Assembly: GCF_018130465.1 (NCBI RefSeq)
Contig: NZ_JAFCKJ010000001.1
Location: 868,001-932,000, forward strand
DNA from: Bradyrhizobium canariense
GTDB taxonomy: Bacteria; Pseudomonadota; Alphaproteobacteria; Rhizobiales; Xanthobacteraceae
Length of the DNA: 64,000 nucleotides
Reading direction: 5' to 3'
This document shows, piece by piece, positions 8,896-18,044 of this stretch (positions within the stretch are counted from its first letter, which is position 1; each line of letters opens with the position of its first letter). Made by a program: the position numbers and the translations under genes. Under the pieces are notes generated by a model. That model was not told the DNA's origin. It searched no databases and saw only the letters and a list, made by a program, of their open reading frames with translations.

Positions 8896-9242
8896 TGTGT
8901 CGCACCCCTCGGGTGAACTGTCCCCCGTGGAACAGCTTCGTTATCGCCTATTGAGCTTCGGCTAAACCGCGCCGGCCTCTCGAAAGTTGCACGCCTGCAC
9001 GCAACGATTCTTACGCAGACGATATACAGGCCCCGATTTCGCGGCCAGCGCTACCCGGGACAACTCACGACAAACTGACTTCAAGGAAGCCTCTTGGCAA
9101 CGGATTGTGCGCTTCTGCCTCGCGCTTTTCCTTGTGTCTGTCACTTCCAAGTCACGGTTCACACCGCAGTCGAATTCCGTCGTCATGCGAACGGCTTACA
9201 GTGGTCTCGCACCGCCCGCATGGACCTCCGTTCGCACGAGGC
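8896..9242. other. Intergenic region upstream of the L,D-transpeptidase gene
   Basis: A 347-bp stretch between the L,D-transpeptidase start and the end of the response-regulator gene. It presumably holds the transpeptidase promoter. Short open frames exist on both strands, but none has a convincing ribosome site or resembles a protein family. I see no repeat or RNA gene. Confidence 0.4.
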
Positions 9243-10739
9243 TCAGTGCGTCTCCTCACCGCTTTTCCCGCCATGGCCGGGAACCCCGGCTTCGTCGAGT
9301 TTGCGGTAGAGGGTGGACCGGCCGATTTTGAGGCGGCGGGCGACCTCGGACATCTGCCCGCGGTAATGCGAGATCGCGAATCGGATGATCTCGTTCTCGA
9401 TATCCTCCAGCGGTCGGACGTCGCCGGTCGCGGTCAGCATGGAGAGGGCACCCGCCAGGGGCATCGGCGCGATCGGTATGTCATTACCTGATACGACGGA
9501 GGGGGCCGCGATCGGCTCCAGCATCAGCGGCGCGGTCGGAATGTCTGTTCCCGGATGCGGCTGCGAGGCGATCAGGGGGAAGTCGTCAAGGCCAAGCTGG
9601 TCGCCGTCGCTCATCACCACGGCGCGGTAGACCGCGTTTTCGAGCTGGCGGATGTTGCCGGGCCAATCGAGCTGGGCGAGGTGCGCAACGGCCTCACCGC
9701 TGATGCCGGTGATGGGGCGGTTCTCCTCGGCGGCAAAGCGCGCCAGGAAATGCCTGAGCAGATGCGGGATGTCCTCGCGCCGGGTGCGCAGCGATGGGAT
9801 CGTCAGCGGCAGCACGTGCAGGCGATAGAACAAATCTTCCCGGAAGTGGCCCTGCTTGACCCGCTCAAGCAGCCTGCGGTTGGTCGCCGAGATGATGCGG
9901 ACGTCGACCTTCACGGGTTTGCGGCCGCCGACCGCCTCGACCGCGCCTTCCTGGAGCGCGCGAAGCAGCTTGACCTGCGCGGCCAGCGGCAGCTCGCTGA
10001 CCTCGTCCAGAAACAGCGTGCCGCCATGGGCTTCGACGAACTTGCCGGCGTGGCGTTCGGTGGCGCCGGTGAAGGCACCCTTCTCGTGACCGAACAGGAT
10101 GGACTCGACGAGGTTGTCGGGGATCGCGCCGCAATTGACCGCGACGAAGGGTTTTGCCTTGCGCTCGCCGCTGCCATGGATGGCACGCGCGAACATTTCC
10201 TTGCCGACGCCGGACTCGCCCTCGATCAGCACGGGGATCGAGGAGTTTGTTGCTTTCTGCGCCGCGCGCATCACGCTCGCCATCGCCTCGGCGCGGGTGA
10301 TGATGTCGGAGAAGGTCAGCCGGCCCTCGCGGCTGTGACGGATGCGCTGCAGTTCGCCCTTGAGTGCGGACGAATTGAGCGCGTTGCGAAGAGAGACCTG
10401 GAGCCGCTCCAGGCCGACCGGCTTGACCACGAAATCGGCCGCGCCCGCGCGCATCGCCGAGATCACATTGTCGATGCCGCCATGGGCGGTCTGCACGATG
10501 ACGGGGATGCTGAGGCCTGCATCGCGGATTTTCGCCAGCACGCCCATGCCGTCGAGGCCGGGCATCACGAGATCGAGGATGACACCGTCGATGGCGGGCG
10601 CGTCAGGGGCGGTGAGGGCGGCGATCGCGGCGTCGCCGGAGTCCACGACGATCGTCTCATAGCCGCATTTCTGCACCATGTTTTCGACCAGCCGGCGGGC
10701 TACAGCGTCGTCGTCGGCGATCAAAATACTGGCAGCCAT
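9243..10739 (-). CDS. Sigma-54-dependent response regulator (NtrC family)
   Basis: A 498-residue transcription activator. The receiver domain (1-120) has the acidic pocket IADDD, phospho-acceptor Asp in VILDLVMPGLDG, Thr in VQTAHG and Lys in VVKPVG, so it should be phosphorylated. The AAA+ domain (about 145-390) has Walker A GESGVGKE, the sigma-54 contact loop GAFTGA and Walker B TLFLDEVSEL. The Fis-type HTH is at the C terminus (MSEVARRLKIGRSTLYRKLD). No histidine kinase lies next to it, so the partner kinase and target promoters are unknown. It is divergent from pepF. Confidence 0.92.
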   Translation of the reverse strand: MAASILIADDDAVARRLVENMVQKCGYETIVVDSGDAAIAALTAPDAPAIDGVILDLVMPGLDGMGVLAKIRDAGLSIPVIVQTAHGGIDNVISAMRAGAADFVVKPVGLERLQVSLRNALNSSALKGELQRIRHSREGRLTFSDIITRAEAMASVMRAAQKATNSSIPVLIEGESGVGKEMFARAIHGSGERKAKPFVAVNCGAIPDNLVESILFGHEKGAFTGATERHAGKFVEAHGGTLFLDEVSELPLAAQVKLLRALQEGAVEAVGGRKPVKVDVRIISATNRRLLERVKQGHFREDLFYRLHVLPLTIPSLRTRREDIPHLLRHFLARFAAEENRPITGISGEAVAHLAQLDWPGNIRQLENAVYRAVVMSDGDQLGLDDFPLIASQPHPGTDIPTAPLMLEPIAAPSVVSGNDIPIAPMPLAGALSMLTATGDVRPLEDIENEIIRFAISHYRGQMSEVARRLKIGRSTLYRKLDEAGVPGHGGKSGEETH

Positions 10740-10866
10740 GGTGTTCCCCGCACGCTACTACTATCTGTCTCGAATCGGGGCACTCTGGCCGAAGCCGATT
10801 AACGCACTCTTAAACCTTGATGCCCCCGCCCGCCGTCGCGATTGTTGAACACAGGTTTCCCACACA

Positions 10867-12864
10867 ATGAATTCGCGCTCCAAGTCTGCTCTCAAGAAGT
10901 CTGCACTCAAAAAGCCTGCTCTCCAAAAGTCTGCTCTCAAAAAGTCCGCCGTTAGCAAGCCCGCTCTCCGCAAGCCGAACACCAAGAAATCCGCAGCCAA
11001 GGCAAAACCCTCCAAGCGTTCACCCGCCAAGCCTTCACTCATCAAGCCTTCGCTTGCCAAACCTTCGCTTGCCAAGCCTGCGAGCAAGACCGGCAAGCTT
11101 CCGGAGTGGAACCTCGCCGACCTCTATTCCGGGATCGATGCGCCGGAAGTGGCGCGCGATCTCGAAAGGATGGACGCCGATTGCGTCGCGTTCGAGACGG
11201 ACTACAAGGGCAAGCTCGCAACAGGAACAGCAAAGGAAGATGGCGGAAAATGGCTCGCAGAAGCCGTGCGACGCTATGAGGCGATCGACGACCTCGCCGG
11301 ACGGCTCGGCTCGTACGCCGGCCTCGTCCATGCCGGCGACAGCGTGGACCCTGCGATTTCAAAGTTTTACGGCGACGTTTCCGAGCGCCTGACGGCTGCA
11401 TCGACGCATCTGCTGTTCTTCGCGCTCGAGCTCAATCGTGTCGATGACGATATTTTGAACCGCGCGATGCAGGCAGCCGAGCTCGCGCACTACCGTCCCT
11501 GGATCGAGGATCTGCGCAAGGAGAAGCCGTACCAGCTCGACGACAAGCTCGAGCAGCTCTTCCTGGAGAAGGCGCAGACCGGCTATTCCGCCTTCAACCG
11601 GCTGTTCGACCAGACCATCTCGGGCTTGCGGTTCAATGTCGGGCCCAAGGAGCTCGCGATCGAGCCGACGCTCAATCTTTTGCAGGACCGCGACGGCGCC
11701 AAGCGCAAGACCGCGGCAGAGGCGCTCGCAAAGACCTTCAAGGCCAATGAGCGCACCTTTGCGCTGATCACCAACACCCTGGCCAAGGACAAGGACATCT
11801 CCGACACCTGGCGCGGCTTCAAGGACGTCGCGGATTCCCGGCATCTGAACAACCGCGTCGAGCGCGAGGTGGTGGATGCGCTGGTCGCCTCGGTGCGGGC
11901 GGCCTATCCAAAATTGTCGCATCGCTACTACGCGCTGAAGGCACGCTGGTTCGGCAGGAAGCGCCTGGCCTATTGGGACCGCAACGCGCCGCTGCCTTTT
12001 GCGGCGACCGACGTCATCGGCTGGCCTGACGCGCGAAGCATGGTGCTCACCGCCTATCGCGGCTTCTCGCCAAAGATGGCTGATATCGCCGAGCGCTTCT
12101 TCACCGACCGCTGGATCGACGCGCCGGTGCGCCCGGGCAAGGCGCCGGGTGCGTTCTCGCATCCGACCACGCCGTCCGCGCACCCCTACGTGCTGATGAA
12201 CTACCAGGGCAAGCCGCGCGACGTGATGACGCTCGCCCACGAGCTCGGCCACGGCGTGCACCAGGTGCTGGCGGCCAAGAACGGCGCGTTGATGGCGCCG
12301 ACGCCGCTGACGCTGGCGGAGACCGCGAGCGTGTTCGGCGAGATGCTGACCTTCCGGCGGCTGCTGGCGCAGACCAGGAGCGCAAAGCAGCGCCAGGCGC
12401 TGCTCGCCGGCAAGGTCGAGGACATGATCAACACCGTGGTGCGGCAGATCGCGTTCTATTCCTTCGAGCGCGCGGTCCACACCGAACGCAAGAACGGCGA
12501 GCTCACTGCGACGCGGCTCGGCGAGATCTGGCTCTCGGTGCAGGGCGAGAGCCTGGGGCCGGCAATCGAGATCAAAGCGGGCTACGAGAACTACTGGATG
12601 TATATCCCGCACTTCATCCATTCGCCGTTCTACGTCTACGCCTATGCGTTCGGCGATTGCCTGGTGAACTCGCTCTACGCGGTCTACGAGAACGCGGCCG
12701 AAGGCTTTGCCGAGCGCTATCTCGACATGCTCGCCGCCGGCGGCACCAAGCATTATTCCGAGCTGCTGCGGCCGTTCGGGCTCGATGCCAAGGACCCAAA
12801 ATTCTGGGACGGTGGCCTCTCGGTCATCGCTGGGATGATCGACGAGCTGGAAGCGATGGGCTGA
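10867..12864 (+). CDS. pepF: Oligoendopeptidase F, M3 family metallopeptidase
   Basis: A zinc peptidase of 665 residues that cleaves short peptides in the cytoplasm. The catalytic motif HELGHGVHQ (HExxH) lies at about residues 457-465. The third zinc ligand is expected in the helix containing TASVFGEML. The body from about residue 78 (KLPEWNLADLYSGID) matches the M3B family along its full length. Ahead of it is an unusual basic tail of about 77 residues built from five-residue units (KSALK, then KPSLA). The annotated ATG at 10867 keeps that tail. If translation began later the tail would be lost, but no strong internal start is evident. A palindrome follows the stop. Confidence 0.92.
   Translation: MNSRSKSALKKSALKKPALQKSALKKSAVSKPALRKPNTKKSAAKAKPSKRSPAKPSLIKPSLAKPSLAKPASKTGKLPEWNLADLYSGIDAPEVARDLERMDADCVAFETDYKGKLATGTAKEDGGKWLAEAVRRYEAIDDLAGRLGSYAGLVHAGDSVDPAISKFYGDVSERLTAASTHLLFFALELNRVDDDILNRAMQAAELAHYRPWIEDLRKEKPYQLDDKLEQLFLEKAQTGYSAFNRLFDQTISGLRFNVGPKELAIEPTLNLLQDRDGAKRKTAAEALAKTFKANERTFALITNTLAKDKDISDTWRGFKDVADSRHLNNRVEREVVDALVASVRAAYPKLSHRYYALKARWFGRKRLAYWDRNAPLPFAATDVIGWPDARSMVLTAYRGFSPKMADIAERFFTDRWIDAPVRPGKAPGAFSHPTTPSAHPYVLMNYQGKPRDVMTLAHELGHGVHQVLAAKNGALMAPTPLTLAETASVFGEMLTFRRLLAQTRSAKQRQALLAGKVEDMINTVVRQIAFYSFERAVHTERKNGELTATRLGEIWLSVQGESLGPAIEIKAGYENYWMYIPHFIHSPFYVYAYAFGDCLVNSLYAVYENAAEGFAERYLDMLAAGGTKHYSELLRPFGLDAKDPKFWDGGLSVIAGMIDELEAMG
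10882..10986 (+). repeat. In-gene 15-bp tandem repeat, seven units
   Basis: Seven imperfect 15-bp units (AAGTCTGCTCTCAAG type) encode successive K-S/P-A-L-K-like pentapeptides at the N terminus of PepF. A second block of the same period at 11029-11085 encodes K-P-S-L-A units. The period is a multiple of three, so changes in unit number keep the frame. Confidence 0.85.
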
Positions 12865-12883
12865 GCCGGGCACGTGCCCGGCT
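12864..12883. terminator. Perfect palindrome after pepF, possible terminator
   Basis: AGCCGGGCACGTGCCCGGCT is a perfect 20-bp palindrome that starts at the last base of the pepF stop codon. No T run follows, so it may act as an mRNA-stabilising 3' hairpin rather than an intrinsic terminator. Confidence 0.4.
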
Positions 12884-13146
12884 ACGACCTCACAGGTGCG
12901 GCACTGGATGAGCCAGCCGGCTACGCCAGCGGTCCGTCCGCGGCGGAACCGGTCTTTCAAGCATCTTTTGGCGGCGGCGCCATATTTTCAGCCAGCGCAT
13001 TTCTCCGCGACGTTCGAGACCGGCCTCGAGATCCTGCTTGGCGGTATTGAACGTTCGGGCCCGAGGCGAGACTAACCCTGTAGATACTTGATGCATTTTT
13101 ACAATTATTGATTGCAGATCGCCCTCTTGCCGCTCGGGAGGCTCGC

Positions 13147-16113
13147 ATGCCCGATCAGGGACAGGTCCCGCCACCTGGAGCGCGGAACGCCGCAGCCTTC
13201 GAAGAGGAAACGCCCTGGTGCGAGAAGCACCAGCAGATCGTCCGTGACGAGATCGAGGCGATCAACACGCGCCGCGAAGAGGCGCGGCAAGTCGATCCGG
13301 AGGGCACAGAGGCATGCCAAATGCTCGACGTCGTCGGGCTCGCCCTCTCCGGCGGCGGCATCCGCTCCTCGGCCATGTGTCTCGGCGTGCTCCAGGCGCT
13401 GAACCACCACGATTTGATCGGACGGATCGATTATCTTTCCACCGTGTCGGGCGGCGGCTACATCGGCACCTCGCTCAGTGCGACCATGACGGTGACTGGG
13501 CGGTTTGTGTTCGGCCAGCGGTCGACCGGGAGAACCGCGACCGCCAGCGAGATCAGCGATACGCCGTCGGTCGGACATATCAGGAATTATTCCAACTATC
13601 TGATCCCGGCCGGCTTCCGCGATCTCTTGACCGGGATTGCAATCGTGGCGCGGGGCCTCATCGCCAATATCGGATTGACGCTGCCCGTCGTGCTGCTGCT
13701 CGCAGCCGTCACGATCTGGTCGACGCCGCTGCGGAGCTGCCTGACGGTCGCAAATTTCTTCGGCGTCGATATTGCCGAAGGCGCTTTGCCGCAGTGTGAG
13801 CTGCATCATTTCGGCTGGATCGCGGACCGCTTCGGATTCGCTGCGATCGGAGCGATCGTCGCGCTGGTGCTGCTTGCCTTCGGGGGGATCGCTTATCTGA
13901 GCTCCCGCGCGGAGCGGGGCATCGGTCCGACCATCTTCCTGACCTATGCTGCGGCCATCGCGTTCCTGCTCGGCATCGCATGCGACTTCGCGCGCGTCCT
14001 TCAGATCGCACATTTCGCGCTGACGCTGGCAACGGCGATCATCGGCGTCGCCCTGTTCTTCGGCTGGGCGCTCAAGCAGTCATTTGCAAGTCCCGAAAAG
14101 CGTCAGGAGTTTCGCTCGCATTGGCCGACCGCCGGCGCGACTTTCCTGGTCCTGCTTGCCGCGATTGCGTTCTTCGAATTCCAGCCCTTCATGCTGTCGC
14201 AGATGTTCGATGTCGCCGACAGCAACGCGATCGGCGGGCCGGTCGGCGGTGTCGCGGTCACCTGGATCCAGTCGCTGGCTGCGATTGCCGCGCCGGTCGG
14301 TGTGTTCGTTACCGCTTTCAGGCAGCAGTTCGCCGAATTCCTGAAGGGCGACAGCGTATCCTCGCAATGGGGCTCGCTGGTGCTCGCGATCATTGCCAAG
14401 GTCGCATTGTGGACCGCCGGATTGGCGCTGCCACTGATCATCTGGGTCGCCTTTCTCTACTTGTCTTATTGGGGCATCGCCAACGATCCGATCGAAAAAT
14501 GCCAGGCGCCTCTGACCGCCCTTGCGCAGAAGGGTTGCCTTGCTGCCAACAAATCAACCGTGCCCGCGTCGGGCAATCTGTCGGGCAAGATCGAGTTCGA
14601 CGCGAGCGCCGGCACCTTTTCGGCCGAGATCACGCCAAAGGCGGCCGCAACGACCGCGACCACGGACTGGCTGACGCCGATATCGCACGTTCCGGCCTGG
14701 CTCAGATTTGCCGCGAGCAATGTCGCGCGACAATTCCACTGGTCGGATGCAGGCTCCGGCTATGCGCACAGCCTGCCCGTGGTGATCCTGTATACGCTCG
14801 TCGGCCTGCTGCTGTTTGCGATCTCGTGGTCGCTGACGCCCAACGCGAACTCGCTCCACCGGCTGTACCGCGACCGGCTGAGCAAGGCTTTCCTGTTCGA
14901 TCCCGGTCGGTCGGCAGACGGCACTATCGCGCGCGCCGAAGCCAGCCTCGATCAGGGGCGCGATTTCAAGCCGCTCGATCGCATGAGGTTAAGCGAGCTC
15001 TATGCGGTCGCGAATGACCAGGTCGCGACGGGGGATCGGCCTGCCGCGCGGAAGCTCGAGGCCCCCTATCATCTCATCAACACGGCGCTCAACATCCAGG
15101 GGTCGGACTTCGCCAACCGGCGCGGCCGCAATGCCGACTTCTTCGTGTTCTCGCCGCTCTATGTCGGCAGCGAGGCGACGCGCTACGCCGAGACCCCGGC
15201 GGTCGAGCACCTCGAGCAAAGCCTCGACCTCGCCACCGCGATGGCGATCTCGGGGGCGGCGGCGTCGTCGAACATGGGCTCGAACTCGATCAAGGCGCTG
15301 ACGCCGACGCTTGCGCTGTTGAACGTGCGGCTGGGCTACTGGCTGAGCAATCCGCGCTATGTCGAGGCCACGGCCCGGCCGCAGCGCCACTCCACGCCGC
15401 TGTTCCTGTGGTCGGAAATCTCGGGCCGTCTCTACGAGAACAGCGACGGCGTCTACCTCACCGACGGTGGTCACATCGAAAACCTGGGCGTCTACGAGCT
15501 GCTGCGCCGGCGCTGCAAGGTGATCGTCGTGGTCGACGCGGAAGCCGACGCGGCGATGAATTTCTCCTCGCTGATGAAGCTCCAGCGCTACGCCCGCATC
15601 GATCTCGGCGTCCGGATCGATCTGCCGTGGACGCCGATCCGCGACCGCACGCGCGCCATCATGGCGGAGAACGCCGACAAGAAGTCCGCACAAGCCTCCC
15701 CTGATACGCCGGACGAGGCCAGCGAGCACGTTCATGTGGCGATCGGCACCATCGACTATGGTGGCGATGACAGGGGCTATCTCGTCTACATCAAGTCCTC
15801 GCTCTCCAGCGACGAGAACGACTACATCCGCGACTATGCGCGGCGGAACGACGCGTTTCCCCACGAGACCACCGGCGACCAGTTCTTCTCGGAGGAGCAG
15901 TTCGAGGTCTACCGCGCGCTTGGTTTCCACATGACCCACGGCTTCCTGGCCGGCGACCATGCGGTGGCGGTCGGTCCTGGGACGGCCCCGCGGACGGCCC
16001 GGTTCACCGAAGCGGGTGAGCCGGCGTTCGACGCGGTCCGCGAGGCGCTCGGTCTTCCGGTACCTCGGCGAGAGGCCGTGAGCATGACCGGCACGATGAT
16101 CGATCAGGGCTGA
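13147..16113 (+). CDS. Patatin-like phospholipase with large membrane insert
   Basis: A 988-residue predicted lipid acyl hydrolase. The oxyanion loop SGGGIRS is at residues 68-74 and the nucleophile Ser101 is in LSTVSGGGYIG. The catalytic Asp is about residue 773 in LTDGGHIENLG, so the Ser-Asp dyad is complete. Between them, from about 170 to 560, lie several hydrophobic segments (such as GLTLPVVLLLAAVTIW and GAIVALVLLAFGGIAYL) that look like membrane helices. The two halves of the patatin fold are therefore separated by a membrane region. The ATG at 13147 follows a good ribosome site (GGGAGG). It stands alone as a gene. Substrate unknown. Confidence 0.85.
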   Translation: MPDQGQVPPPGARNAAAFEEETPWCEKHQQIVRDEIEAINTRREEARQVDPEGTEACQMLDVVGLALSGGGIRSSAMCLGVLQALNHHDLIGRIDYLSTVSGGGYIGTSLSATMTVTGRFVFGQRSTGRTATASEISDTPSVGHIRNYSNYLIPAGFRDLLTGIAIVARGLIANIGLTLPVVLLLAAVTIWSTPLRSCLTVANFFGVDIAEGALPQCELHHFGWIADRFGFAAIGAIVALVLLAFGGIAYLSSRAERGIGPTIFLTYAAAIAFLLGIACDFARVLQIAHFALTLATAIIGVALFFGWALKQSFASPEKRQEFRSHWPTAGATFLVLLAAIAFFEFQPFMLSQMFDVADSNAIGGPVGGVAVTWIQSLAAIAAPVGVFVTAFRQQFAEFLKGDSVSSQWGSLVLAIIAKVALWTAGLALPLIIWVAFLYLSYWGIANDPIEKCQAPLTALAQKGCLAANKSTVPASGNLSGKIEFDASAGTFSAEITPKAAATTATTDWLTPISHVPAWLRFAASNVARQFHWSDAGSGYAHSLPVVILYTLVGLLLFAISWSLTPNANSLHRLYRDRLSKAFLFDPGRSADGTIARAEASLDQGRDFKPLDRMRLSELYAVANDQVATGDRPAARKLEAPYHLINTALNIQGSDFANRRGRNADFFVFSPLYVGSEATRYAETPAVEHLEQSLDLATAMAISGAAASSNMGSNSIKALTPTLALLNVRLGYWLSNPRYVEATARPQRHSTPLFLWSEISGRLYENSDGVYLTDGGHIENLGVYELLRRRCKVIVVVDAEADAAMNFSSLMKLQRYARIDLGVRIDLPWTPIRDRTRAIMAENADKKSAQASPDTPDEASEHVHVAIGTIDYGGDDRGYLVYIKSSLSSDENDYIRDYARRNDAFPHETTGDQFFSEEQFEVYRALGFHMTHGFLAGDHAVAVGPGTAPRTARFTEAGEPAFDAVREALGLPVPRREAVSMTGTMIDQG

Positions 16114-16255
16114 GCGGCTCTCGCGCCGAGCTTTCCTGCCAATTGGAATTCCAAATGACCTGATTTGCCGGAAAACCGCGCCTCCGTGCCGTTGCTCTGC
16201 CCGAAAGTTTGCGGTATCCCAGCCATGAAATTCGACTTTCGACTGGGGACAATTC

Positions 16256-16408
16256 ATGGCCGACCATAGCGAAGTGGCGTACAGCACCGCCGACGGCAAC
16301 GACTACGTTGCCCACGAGCAGACCTACGAGGGCTTCATCAAGCTGGTGAAGTACGGCACGGTCTCGGTCGCACTTATCGTGATCCTGATGGCGATCTTCC
16401 TGACCTGA
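16256..16408 (+). CDS. aa3-type cytochrome c oxidase subunit IV
   Basis: A 50-residue peptide beginning MADHSEVAYSTADGND with one C-terminal membrane helix (VSVALIVILMAIFLT). This is the short bacterial subunit IV that packs against the aa3 cytochrome oxidase in alphaproteobacteria; it is not needed for catalysis. The motif EQTYEGFIKLVKYG before the helix is typical. It sits 137 bp upstream of pntAA, the position it often has in Rhizobiales genomes, far from the main cox genes. The ATG follows GACTGGGGACAATTC, a weak ribosome site. Confidence 0.85.
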   Translation: MADHSEVAYSTADGNDYVAHEQTYEGFIKLVKYGTVSVALIVILMAIFLT

Positions 16409-16545
16409 TCCATCGCCTGCAGCACCGCCAACGTCGTCGGTGCCCATAAAATTTGCAATCAAGCCGGATTGAAAACCGGTATCCAACGTTGCGGGAGTAA
16501 CGCTAAGTTCGCGTGCGCGCTTTTTCCCGCGTCGCCGGAGGGCCT

Positions 16546-17673
16546 ATGAAGATCGCCGTTGCCAAGGAAATCGATCCGTCGGAGCCGCGGGTCGCCGCTT
16601 CGCCGGATACGGTGAAGAAGTTCAAGGCGTTGGGCGCCGAGATCGCCGTCGAGCCGGGGGCCGGCCTCAAGTCGGGCCTGCCGGACTCCGAATTCACCGC
16701 CGTGGGCGCCACCGTCAGCGCCGACGCGCTGAAGGACGCTGACATCATCATCAAGGTGAAGCGCCCTGAAGCCTCCGAGCTCGCGCAGTACAAGCGCGGC
16801 GCGCTCGTCATCGCCATCATGGACCCCTACGGCAACGAGGCCGCGCTGAAGACGATAGCCGATGCCGGCGTCTCCGCCTTCGCGATGGAATTGATGCCGC
16901 GCATCACGCGCGCGCAGGTGATGGATGTGCTGTCCTCGCAGGCCAACCTTGCCGGCTACCGCGCCGTGATCGAGGGCGCCGAGGCCTTCGGCCGCGCCTT
17001 CCCGATGATGATGACCGCGGCCGGCACCGTGCCTGCCGCCAAGGTGTTCGTGATGGGCGTCGGCGTCGCCGGCCTCCAGGCGATCGCGACCGCGCGCCGT
17101 CTCGGCGCCATCGTCACCGCGACCGACGTGCGGCCCGCGACCAAGGAGCAGGTCGAATCGCTCGGTGCGAAATTCCTCGCCGTCGAGGACGAGGAGTTCA
17201 AGAACGCGCAGACCGCCGGCGGCTACGCCAAGGAAATGTCCAAGGAGTACCAGGCCAAGCAGGCCGCGCTCACCGCCGAGCACATCAAGAAGCAGGACAT
17301 CGTGATCACCACTGCGCTGATTCCGGGCCGGCCGGCGCCGAAGCTCGTCTCGGCCGACATGGTCAAGTCGATGAAGCCGGGGTCGGTGCTGGTTGATCTC
17401 GCCGTCGAGCGCGGCGGCAATGTCGAAGGCGTCAAGGCCGGTGAGGTCGCCGAGGTCGATGGCATCAAGATCGTCGGCTACACCAACGTCGCCGGCCGCG
17501 TCGCGGCGTCGGCCTCCAGCCTCTACGCGCGCAATCTGTTCAACTTCATCGAAACGATGGTCGACAAGACCACCAAATCGCTGGCGGTGAACTGGGAGGA
17601 CGAGCTGGTCAAGGCCACCGCGCTGACCAGGGACGGCGCCGTCATCCATCCGAACTTCCAGCCGAAGGTTTAA
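16546..17673 (+). CDS. pntAA: NAD(P) transhydrogenase subunit alpha part 1
   Basis: The soluble NAD(H)-binding domain (dI) of the proton-translocating transhydrogenase, 375 residues, which passes hydride between NADH and NADP+ using the proton gradient. It starts [20 protein letters not shown], the alanine-dehydrogenase-like fold, and carries the Rossmann motif [19 protein letters not shown]. Later, [12 protein letters not shown] is conserved. The ATG at 16546 follows GCCGGAGGGCCT, a good ribosome site; upstream in-frame sequence is rejected on that basis. First gene of the pntAA-pntAB-pntB operon, 11 bp from pntAB. Confidence 0.96.
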   Translation: MKIAVAKEIDPSEPRVAASPDTVKKFKALGAEIAVEPGAGLKSGLPDSEFTAVGATVSADALKDADIIIKVKRPEASELAQYKRGALVIAIMDPYGNEAALKTIADAGVSAFAMELMPRITRAQVMDVLSSQANLAGYRAVIEGAEAFGRAFPMMMTAAGTVPAAKVFVMGVGVAGLQAIATARRLGAIVTATDVRPATKEQVESLGAKFLAVEDEEFKNAQTAGGYAKEMSKEYQAKQAALTAEHIKKQDIVITTALIPGRPAPKLVSADMVKSMKPGSVLVDLAVERGGNVEGVKAGEVAEVDGIKIVGYTNVAGRVAASASSLYARNLFNFIETMVDKTTKSLAVNWEDELVKATALTRDGAVIHPNFQPKV

Positions 17674-17684
17674 GGAGAGCCGTC

Positions 17685-18002
17685 ATGGAGCATATTGCAC
17701 AAGTCGTCGATCCCTTCGTCTTCCGGCTGTCGATCTTCGTTCTCGCCGTCTTCGTCGGTTATTTCGTGGTGTGGTCGGTGACCCCGGCGCTGCATACGCC
17801 GCTGATGAGCGTGACCAATGCGATCTCCTCGGTGATCGTGGTCGGCGCGCTGCTCGCAGTCGGCGTCGGCATGATCTCGAGCGGCTCGGGCTGGGCGCGC
17901 GGCTTCGGCTTCATCGCGCTCATTTTCGCCTGCGTGAATATCTTCGGCGGCTTCCTTGTCACCCAGCGCATGCTGGCGATGTACAAGAAGAAGGTGAAGT
18001 GA
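17685..18002 (+). CDS. pntAB: NAD(P) transhydrogenase subunit alpha part 2
   Basis: A 105-residue membrane subunit carrying the alpha-side helices of the proton channel. Hydrophobic stretches at about 14-35 ([18 protein letters not shown]), 42-62 and 68-90 ([20 protein letters not shown]) match the family. The split of the alpha subunit into two genes is the usual arrangement in alphaproteobacteria. It lies 11 bp after pntAA and 42 bp before pntB, with a ribosome site AAGGAGAG before the ATG. Without it the dI and dIII domains would not be coupled to proton movement. Confidence 0.95.
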   Translation: MEHIAQVVDPFVFRLSIFVLAVFVGYFVVWSVTPALHTPLMSVTNAISSVIVVGALLAVGVGMISSGSGWARGFGFIALIFACVNIFGGFLVTQRMLAMYKKKVK

Positions 18003-18044
18003 GCGGCGTGCACCTCGGGGTGACGAAGACAAAGGGGACCTGAG

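Noticed and set aside
9555-10802. Long plus-strand frame opposite the response regulator
   Set aside because: Shadow of the sigma-54 regulator; composition biased to Asp, Ala and Arg with no domain.
11359-12960. Long minus-strand frame opposite pepF
   Set aside because: pepF has the HExxH motif and full family match; the opposite frame resembles nothing.
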